From: an uncultured Mycoplasmatota bacterium
Lineage (GTDB): Bacteria > Bacillota_I > Bacilli_A > RF39 > UBA660
Reading direction: 5' to 3'
NCBI GenBank assembly: GCA_900548695.1
Contig: URLC01000001.1
Coordinates: 186,001 to 250,000, forward strand
Length of the DNA: 64,000 bases
The position numbers were made by a program, and so were the translations under genes. Below the pieces are notes generated by a model. That model was given only the letters and a program-made list of their open reading frames with translations, made no database searches and had not been told where the DNA came from. Position 1 is the stretch's first letter. Every line of letters begins with the position of its first letter. Of this stretch, positions 58,525 to 64,000 are shown piece after piece.

Positions 58525-59278
58525 TTTCTTCCTTTTTGAAAATTTTAGGTATGCTATAACTTGATAAAATTGTAAAGATAGTTAAAAAGAAAATATTTAA
58601 TAATAATCGATCACTTGTTTCCGGATTATTAATAGATTCTTCTAGTTGGTTTATTTCATCAAGAGATAGCTCTTCGCCAGAAGTTAAATTGAATTTTGTG
58701 TTACCAATTGTTATTGAAGCATCTGTTGTATCTTTCGGTACCCAAATAGTAGGTTTATCAGCAGATTCTGTTGTATTGATAATTTCAGCGTTATTATTTA
58801 CAGTTAGATTAGGTGATGTGGTAACACCTTGGCCTTTACCAAGTTCAATTCCACCAAAACCATTACCAGAAACATCAATTTTACCATCGAAAGTTGCGTG
58901 CCCACCATTTATTAGTAGTCCGGCATTACCACCAGTTAGTTTGATATTTTTTAAGGTAACATTGCTTTTATAAACTTGTAATACATATATTCCACCCCAG
59001 ACTGTATTATCTTTGCTGCTACTTTGTCCGAATGTTCCTACATATTTAATAGTTTTATTATTTCCATCGATTATAACATCTCTCATTATATTAATTTTTT
59101 CAGTTGTTTCTATATCACTGCCTAAAGTGATTGTAGAAATATTACTATCATTTAAAGCATCTATAAGTTCTTTTTGATTATTGACAATTTTATTAGTTGC
59201 TGCTTTTACACTTATAGTAGGAGCTAATATAATAGTTAATATTAAAATCAATAGAAATTTACTTAAATTCTTCTTCAT
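58517..59278 (-). CDS. Cell-wall-anchored beta-helix surface protein with NPETS sorting signal
   Basis: A 253-residue precursor with a signal peptide (about 1-26, ending VKA-ATN), a right-handed beta-helix-like domain (about 60-200, with DVIIDGNNKTI, VTLKNIKLTGGNAGLLINGG and GNGFGGIELGKGQG turns) and a C-terminal sorting signal: NPETSD at 218-223, a hydrophobic segment of ~20 residues and KIFKKEE. NPxT motifs are typical of class B sortase substrates. ATG 59278 follows AGGAGG on the minus strand; the longer frame upstream is leader. Ligand or carbohydrate binding is possible but not shown. Confidence 0.85.
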   Translation of the reverse strand: MKKNLSKFLLILILTIILAPTISVKAATNKIVNNQKELIDALNDSNISTITLGSDIETTEKINIMRDVIIDGNNKTIKYVGTFGQSSSKDNTVWGGIYVLQVYKSNVTLKNIKLTGGNAGLLINGGHATFDGKIDVSGNGFGGIELGKGQGVTTSPNLTVNNNAEIINTTESADKPTIWVPKDTTDASITIGNTKFNLTSGEELSLDEINQLEESINNPETSDRLLLNIFFLTIFTILSSYSIPKIFKKEETN

Positions 59279-59694
59279 CTTTTTCCTCCTTTCTGTTATT
59301 AGTGTTGGTCTACTGCAAAATAATATGCAAAAAAATTGTCTAATTATATAAGTAGTTTTTTCCAAAAGTTAGTTAATAAAATTTTTACAAAATAAAAAAG
59401 TACGATTATACTTTTTGGTTTTATGCAATGGTGTAAAATATACACTTAATTTTTAAATGGTGGAAGAGATGTAGTAATCTCTAACTTTTTCCTTGGAATA
59501 ATAAATATAAAGTTTAATGAAATTTGTACTTTTACTTAAATCATTTTTAAATATTTATAGTATAATTAGAGCATAGGTGGGTGACAAAATAATGACTGAT
59601 GAAGAAGTAAGGTTATATTATGGCGAAAATTTTTTTTTAAAATAAACAAAATTAAAATAATTTATGGTAAAATTCTTACGAAAGGAAGTAAATA
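59279..59694. other. Intergenic region with small regulatory-looking elements
   Basis: About 415 bases without a clear gene. It holds the leftward start region of the surface-protein gene, an inverted repeat GTGTA/TACAC near 59432-59446, a hairpin AGAGAT/ATCTCT (59465-59482) followed by CTTTTT, a TATAAT near 59561, and a 16-codon open frame from ATG 59592 (MTDEEVRLYYGENFFLK) that ends just after a run of ten T. The last could be a leader peptide or a broken gene. Confidence 0.4.
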
Positions 59695-60306
59695 ATGAAA
59701 ATACACCATTATAATGATGAATACACTAGCAAAAATGGGATTAACGGAGTAAAAGAATTTGCTCTTGCGTTAATATTTGGACTTTTAATACTTGTACCTG
59801 TTATATTAGCATCAATTGAAACTATATCTTGGTTATATGCAATAATTTGCATAATTATATTACTTTTATTAGTAATATATTTCATTAGAAAAGTTGGAGT
59901 AATAAATAAAGCTTCAATGTCAGTAATAATAGAAGATGGTGATGAATTATATTATATGATGATATCCCCAAATTTAAGAGGAAGTATGTTTCCAAAGTCT
60001 TTTAGTGCGCTTCTAGCTGGGTCATCAGCTACATATGTCGAAAATAAAATTGACGCAGAAGCAACAGCTATTGTATTAGCAAGTGATGATAATCTTATAA
60101 AAGCTCTATTTGAATTATACAAGAATGATGAAATTAAAACTTCTTTTGATACAATAATGTATGGAAAACCAATTTATGTTTCAAAATTATTAAATCAAGA
60201 TTTTAAAAAAGAAAATAAAAAAATATATAAAGTAAATTGTGTTAAAGATAATGGAAAAACTACAAGAGTTAAAATTCCAAGAGCATTTCCAACATATTTC
60301 AATTAA
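59695..60306 (+). CDS. Two-segment membrane protein, unknown function, ATA-rich codon use
   Basis: A 203-residue protein with two predicted membrane segments (about 22-42 and 46-66) near the start and a soluble C-terminal domain (about 70-203: SVIIEDGDELYYMMISP, then KVNCVKDNGKTTRVKIP). Isoleucine is written mostly as ATA in its first half, whereas the core genes of this window use mostly ATT, which suggests foreign origin or weak expression. GAAAGGAAG precedes the ATG. I recognise no family. Confidence 0.65.
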   Translation: MKIHHYNDEYTSKNGINGVKEFALALIFGLLILVPVILASIETISWLYAIICIIILLLLVIYFIRKVGVINKASMSVIIEDGDELYYMMISPNLRGSMFPKSFSALLAGSSATYVENKIDAEATAIVLASDDNLIKALFELYKNDEIKTSFDTIMYGKPIYVSKLLNQDFKKENKKIYKVNCVKDNGKTTRVKIPRAFPTYFN

Positions 60307-60416
60307 TTTTTATTTTAATTATTGTCATTTTGAAAATAAAAAATATATTTACATTAACATATATAATTTGCTTTTATAAATGCAATTGAAATAGTTTAAA
60401 AAGGAATTTTCTCTTT

Positions 60417-60503
60417 GCACACCGATATTGTTTCAGCCAATAGCGGCGTGTGTTATTATAATTGAATTTAAAATCGAGCATTTGAAATTTACTCGATTTT
60501 TTT
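60417..60503 (+). ncRNA. Possible small structured RNA with terminator
   Basis: GCACAC (60417-60422) pairs with GTGTGT (60448-60453) and encloses TATTG/CAATA (60426-60430 with 60438-60442), leaving CCG and GCGGC as an internal loop. A terminator, AAATCGAG (60471-60478) with CTCGATTT (60492-60499) and a T run, follows 20 bases later. TATAAT at 60362-60367 could be its -10. No RNA family is recognised; the other strand is also possible. Confidence 0.35.
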
Positions 60504-60623
60504 CTGTATATTAATATCTCTATCATCATAATCGTACTCATTAGAATATAAACAATCATTATTTTTATTATTTAATTTTTATTATTAACTTAATTGTTGG
60601 ACATATTTTTGTTTTTAAATAAT

Positions 60624-60646
60624 TAAAAAACTAACATTTCTGTTAG
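60624..60646 (-). terminator. Intrinsic terminator of ssrA (leftward)
   Basis: On the minus strand CTAACA-GAAA-TGTTAG is followed by TTTTTT, 47 bases downstream of the mature tmRNA 3' end. Confidence 0.8.
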
Positions 60647-60692
60647 TAATTTATTACTCTCGAATTATTAAAAATTCGAGTTTCTTATCATA

Positions 60693-61072
60693 TGGTGGAG
60701 CTGAGGAGAATCGAACTCCTGTCCGAAAATAGAGCTACATAAACTTCTACAAGTTTAGTTAACTAGTTACTTTCGTATACTATTCAAGTAGTTAACGACC
60801 AAAATAATATACTATCCCGATCATTCTTTCTATTCTTTGGGAAGAGAATAGCTATAACCTATGAATTATGAACCTTCAATTATTTCCTAGGTAAGAAATA
60901 AAAGAAAGCGCAGGCCTTTAAATTATTAGGCAAATGCTACTGCTTGGTTTCCACCAAACATGTTAGCAACTGCATTTTTAATTTTATTTGCATTTATTTT
61001 TTTGTATCCGTGACGTGGACATTCGACTTGCCATCTATGCTCTCATATTCCCGTCGAAACCGTGTCAGCCCC
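60693..61072 (-). ncRNA. ssrA: tmRNA (transfer-messenger RNA)
   Basis: Ribosome-rescue RNA, about 380 nt. On the minus strand it begins GGGGCTGACACGG at 61072 and ends in an encoded CCA at 60693; the acceptor GGGGCTG pairs with CAGCTCC (one G-T pair), and the T-arm GGACAGGAGTTCGATTCTCC is present. The tag frame runs from GCA at 60991 to TAA at 60926-60928: 21 residues, beginning ANKIKNAV and ending QAVAFA. The end AFA instead of the common ALAA is known from Mollicutes. A leftward extended -10 (TGATATAAT, 61091-61083) lies just upstream. Partners SmpB and RNase R are encoded nearby. Confidence 0.97.
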
Positions 61073-61174
61073 ATGTAGGTAAATTATATCATAAAATAGT
61101 GAAAAAATCTATATGTAAAAATATGAAAAAAAGTGTCTATTTTTATAATATGTGCATGGAAATATAGGTGTTTA

Positions 61175-61183
61175 TGGTATAAT
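61175..61183 (+). promoter_or_regulatory. Extended -10 promoter of pflB
   Basis: TGGTATAAT (61175-61183), 25 bases before the pflB start, lacking a clear -35. Confidence 0.55.
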
Positions 61184-61207
61184 ATGTATGGAAAGGTGGA
61201 TAGATTA

Positions 61208-63451
61208 ATGAATTTCAAAGAAGAATGGAAAGAGTTTAATGAAGGTTCATGGTGTAATGAAATCAACGTTAGTGATTTCATTAAGAATAACTACGTTGCT
61301 TATGATGGTAATGAAGAGTTTTTAAGTGGACCTACAGATAAAACAAAAAGAGTTTTAAAAGTATATGAAGACATGTGTTTAGAAGAAGTAAAAAAACATG
61401 TTATTGATATTGATGTAGATCATCCGGCAGGAATTAATGCTTTTAAACCTGGATATATTAGTGAAGATGATGATGTTATTGTTGGTCTTCAAACTGATAA
61501 ATTGGGTAAGAGAAGTATTGTTCCTAAGGGTGGAATAAAAATGGTTTATCAAGAACTAGAAGCTTATGGATATAAGATGAATGAAGCTCTTGAAAACTTT
61601 ATTAAAGGAACAAATTTAGTAAAGACTCATAACGATGGAGTTTTTGATGCTTATACTAATGAAATTAGAACTGCACGTCATGTTAAATTGTTAACAGGGC
61701 TTCCTGATGCCTATGGACGTGGAAGAATCATTGGGGATTATCGTAGAATTGCTCTTTATGGTATCGATTATTTAATGGAACAAAAGAAGAGTGATTGGGA
61801 TAATATGAAGATTTCTGTCATGGATGATGAAACTATTCGTTTACGTGAAGAAATCTCAATGCAATATAGAGCATTAAAAGAAATTAAAGATATGGCTGCT
61901 AGCTATAATATGGATATTTCTAAACCAGCAAAAAATGCTAAAGAAGCCGTTCAATGGACTTATTTTGGATATTTAGCTGCTATTAAAGAAGATAATGGTG
62001 CGGCTATGTCTTTAGGAAGAGTAGATGCTTTCTTTGATATTTATTTTGAAAGAGATATTAAAAATGGGTTATTAACAGAAGAAGAAGCTCAGGAAATTAT
62101 TGACCAGTTTGTTATTAAATTAAGAGCTGCAAGACATTTAAGAACACCAGATTATGATGAATTATTCTCTGGGGATCCAACATGGGTTACTTGTTCTTTG
62201 GGTGGTATCAGCACTGATGGTAAATCAATGGTTACTAAGACCTCTTATCGTATTGTTCATACATTGGAAAATTTGGAAAGTGCACCAGAACCAAATATGA
62301 CTATTTTATGGGCACAAAATTTACCAGAAAATTGGAAAAAATACTGTTCTAAGATTAGTATTGCAACAGATTCAATTCAATATGAAAATGATGATGTAAT
62401 GCGTCCAAGTATGGGTGATGATTATGCTATTGCTTGTTGTGTTTCTGCCATGCGTGTTGGTAAAGATATGCAATTTTTTGGAGCTCGTTGTAATTTAGCA
62501 AAAACATTACTTTATGCTATTAATGGTGGTGTTGATGAAGTTAAGCGTCAATTAGTTATTCCAGGATTTGAAAAAATGACTGATGAAGTATTAGATTATG
62601 ATAAAGTTAAGACTGCATATTTTAAGATGATGCATGAAGTTGCTAGAATTTATGCGGATGCTATGAATATTATTCATTACATGCATGATAAATATGCTTA
62701 TGAAGCAGGGCAAATGGCGTTACATGATACTTATGTTAATCGTTTGATGGCTTATGGAGTTGCAGGATTTTCGGTAGCTGTAGATTCTCTTTCTGCTATT
62801 AAATATGCTAAAGTTAAACCAATTCGTGATGAAGAGGGAATTACTGTTGATTTTGAAATTGAGGGAGATTATCCAAAATATGGTAATGATGATGATAGAG
62901 TAGATGCAATTGGTAAAGAGATTCTTGATGTATTCTATAAAGAATTAAGTTCTCATCCATGTTATAGAAATGCTCATCCAACATTATCAGTACTTACTAT
63001 TACGTCTAATGTAGTATATGGTTCAAACACTGGTGCTACTCCAGATGGTAGAAAAGCTGGTGTTGCGTTTGCTCCAGGTGCTAACCCAATGCATGGAAGA
63101 GATCAAAGTGGGGCTATTGCTTCTTTAAACTCTGTAGCTAAGCTTGATTGGGCTAATTGTTGTAGAGATGGTATTTCTAATACATTCTCTGTTATTCCTA
63201 GTGCTTTAGGACAAACAGAAGAAGAAAGAGTAGAAAACTTAGTTAATTTAATGGATGGATATTTTTCACAAGGAGCTCATCACTTAAATGTTAATGTTTT
63301 AAATCGTGAAACATTAATTGATGCGATGAATAATCCAGATAAATACCCATTACTTACTATTCGTGTATCTGGTTATGCTGTTAGATTTAATAAATTAACA
63401 AGAAAGCAACAAGAAGAAGTAATTGCTAGAACATTCCATGAGAAAATATAA
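61208..63451 (+). CDS. pflB: Pyruvate formate-lyase
   Basis: Glycyl-radical enzyme of anaerobic fermentation that converts pyruvate and CoA to formate and acetyl-CoA. 747 aa; the active-site Cys410-Cys411 pair is in IACCVSAMRVG, and the radical Gly722 is in RVSGYAVRFNKLT near the C-terminus. The Cys pair separates it from diol dehydratase and other glycyl-radical relatives. ATG 61208 follows AAAGGTGG; upstream in-frame starts overlap the promoter. The activase gene starts three bases after its stop. The enzyme is oxygen-sensitive, so an anaerobic life is implied. Confidence 0.97.
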   Translation: MNFKEEWKEFNEGSWCNEINVSDFIKNNYVAYDGNEEFLSGPTDKTKRVLKVYEDMCLEEVKKHVIDIDVDHPAGINAFKPGYISEDDDVIVGLQTDKLGKRSIVPKGGIKMVYQELEAYGYKMNEALENFIKGTNLVKTHNDGVFDAYTNEIRTARHVKLLTGLPDAYGRGRIIGDYRRIALYGIDYLMEQKKSDWDNMKISVMDDETIRLREEISMQYRALKEIKDMAASYNMDISKPAKNAKEAVQWTYFGYLAAIKEDNGAAMSLGRVDAFFDIYFERDIKNGLLTEEEAQEIIDQFVIKLRAARHLRTPDYDELFSGDPTWVTCSLGGISTDGKSMVTKTSYRIVHTLENLESAPEPNMTILWAQNLPENWKKYCSKISIATDSIQYENDDVMRPSMGDDYAIACCVSAMRVGKDMQFFGARCNLAKTLLYAINGGVDEVKRQLVIPGFEKMTDEVLDYDKVKTAYFKMMHEVARIYADAMNIIHYMHDKYAYEAGQMALHDTYVNRLMAYGVAGFSVAVDSLSAIKYAKVKPIRDEEGITVDFEIEGDYPKYGNDDDRVDAIGKEILDVFYKELSSHPCYRNAHPTLSVLTITSNVVYGSNTGATPDGRKAGVAFAPGANPMHGRDQSGAIASLNSVAKLDWANCCRDGISNTFSVIPSALGQTEEERVENLVNLMDGYFSQGAHHLNVNVLNRETLIDAMNNPDKYPLLTIRVSGYAVRFNKLTRKQQEEVIARTFHEKI

Positions 63452-63453
63452 TT

Positions 63454-64000
63454 ATGAAAGCAAGTATTGATTCAATTGAAACTTTCGGATTAGTAGATGG
63501 TCCAGGTATTCGTTGTGTAGTCTTCTTTAATGGTTGCAAATTAAGATGTAAATATTGTCACAATCCTGAAATGTGGAAACAAAGAGAAAAAAATTATACT
63601 TCGGAGGAATTAGTAAAGAAAATTAAAAGATGTGAACCATATTTTAAAAAGAATGGTGGAGTTACTTTTTCTGGAGGTGAACCTCTGTTACAGGGTGATT
63701 TTATTATTGAAGTTTGTAAATTACTTAAGAAAGACAATATTCATGTTGCTTTAGATACTTCTGGTGTAGGACTTGGGAATTATGAAGAAATATTATCTTA
63801 TGTTGACTTAGTATTACTAGATGTTAAACATACTTCGTTAGAAGGATATTTAGATATTACTGGTATTAAGATGGATGAAGTAGAGAAGTTTATTGCTGTT
63901 TGTAATAAAATGAATAAGAAAATATGGATTCGTCAAGTTATTGTTCCTGGAGTTCATGATAATTATGAATATATGGATAGTTTGATAGAATACTTAGGTC
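63454..64000 (+). CDS. pflA: Pyruvate formate-lyase-activating enzyme (partial, runs off the window)
   Basis: Radical-SAM activase that makes the glycyl radical on PflB. The first 182 residues are visible: SIETFGLVDGPGIRCVVFFNGC, the 4Fe-4S motif CKLRCKYC (C-x3-C-x2-C), GGVTFSGGEPLLQ and LDTSG, as in PflA. The gene is open to the right edge; the full enzyme is about 245-250 aa. It is coupled to pflB. Confidence 0.95.
   Translation, partial: MKASIDSIETFGLVDGPGIRCVVFFNGCKLRCKYCHNPEMWKQREKNYTSEELVKKIKRCEPYFKKNGGVTFSGGEPLLQGDFIIEVCKLLKKDNIHVALDTSGVGLGNYEEILSYVDLVLLDVKHTSLEGYLDITGIKMDEVEKFIAVCNKMNKKIWIRQVIVPGVHDNYEYMDSLIEYLG

Larger units (their letters stand above)
60307..60692. other. Intergenic region with a structured element
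   Basis: About 385 bases, very AT-rich except for a short GC-rich hairpin at 60417-60453 (treated separately), a rightward terminator at 60471-60503 and the leftward tmRNA terminator at 60624-60646. A second inverted repeat, CTCGAATT/AATTCGAG, lies at 60659-60680 next to the tmRNA 3' end. No protein gene is convincing. Confidence 0.5.

Noticed and set aside
60374..60559. 61-codon leftward frame near ssrA
   Set aside because: It covers the structured hairpin and terminator, has basic low-complexity sequence and no ribosome site.
60659..60680. CTCGAATT/AATTCGAG repeat as the tmRNA terminator
   Set aside because: It lacks a T run on the minus strand; the CTAACA/TGTTAG stem further on is a better terminator. 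It may instead be a processing element.
1..64000. CRISPR array, insertion sequence, prophage or tRNA genes
   Set aside because: No regularly spaced repeats, transposase or integrase motifs, or tRNA cloverleafs were seen by eye apart from the tmRNA acceptor domain.
1..64000. Recoding of TGA to Trp, as in Mycoplasma
   Set aside because: TGA ends rsmA, yabG and other conserved genes at the expected place, and Trp is written as TGG in conserved positions.

Overview
The window is strongly AT-rich, uses the standard code (TGA is a normal stop, for example in rsmA and yabG) and reads as a chromosomal core segment of a low-GC Gram-positive bacterium. Gene order follows the Bacillus subtilis 'origin to rpoB/str' order in compressed form: spoVT, metG, tatD, rsmA, yabG, veg, spoVG, yabP, yabQ, divIC, tilS, ftsH, dusB, lysS, clpC, cysS, mrnC, rlmB, sigH, secE, nusG, rplKA, rplJL, ybxB, rpoBC, rpsL, rpsG, fusA, tuf. 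SpoVT, YabG, YabP, YabQ, Veg, SpoVG and a SigH-like factor point to an endospore former or a recent descendant of one. The tmRNA tag ending in AFA, the Asn at the rifampicin-site position of RpoB, the T-box leaders and pyruvate formate-lyase fit an anaerobic, gut-type Bacillota near the Erysipelotrichia/Mollicutes side of Bacilli. That placement is inference.

Layout. 0-3.7 kb: spoVT, T-box-controlled metG, a small membrane ORF, tatD. 3.7-6.35 kb: an insertion of three tandem paralogous membrane-anchored proteins followed by an ER-type (Ser/His) signal peptidase, resembling a TasA/camelysin-SipW fibre module; it sits where many Bacilli carry yabE/rnmV. 6.4-9.2 kb: rsmA and the sporulation cluster. 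9.3-16.7 kb: divIC-tilS-ftsH and dusB-RDD-lysS; FtsH carries an extra SAP/Rho-N-like tail and LysRS carries the tRNA-binding domain that MetRS lacks. 16.9-25.8 kb: a YfcC-like transporter, clpC, cysS-mrnC-rlmB-sigH, a kinase-fold-like tail-anchored protein, secE-nusG. 25.8-43.2 kb: ribosomal protein and RNA polymerase genes with leaders and attenuators, interrupted between rpoC and rpsL by a secreted esterase-NlpC/P60-like fusion and a 54-residue membrane protein.

43.2-64 kb is more mixed: an NifU-like/GGGtGRT gene pair, a leftward pair (deoxyribosyltransferase-like, FemAB-like), murD, eno, T-box proS, a second kinase-like gene, secG, rnr, a CapA-like gene, smpB, a leftward membrane protein and AIM24 protein, a class B sortase convergent with its probable substrate (a beta-helix surface protein with an NPETS signal), an ATA-rich membrane-protein gene, ssrA (tmRNA), then pflB and the start of pflA. 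SmpB, RNase R and tmRNA lie within about 9 kb and form a trans-translation set.

The best candidates for undescribed biology are the triplicated SipW-dependent module, the esterase-NlpC fusion, the sortase B/NPETS pair, the LysRS and FtsH domain additions, the two kinase-like proteins and the GGGtGRT pair. Coordinates, motifs, promoters and hairpins were read by eye; all homology statements are from family knowledge and were not searched.
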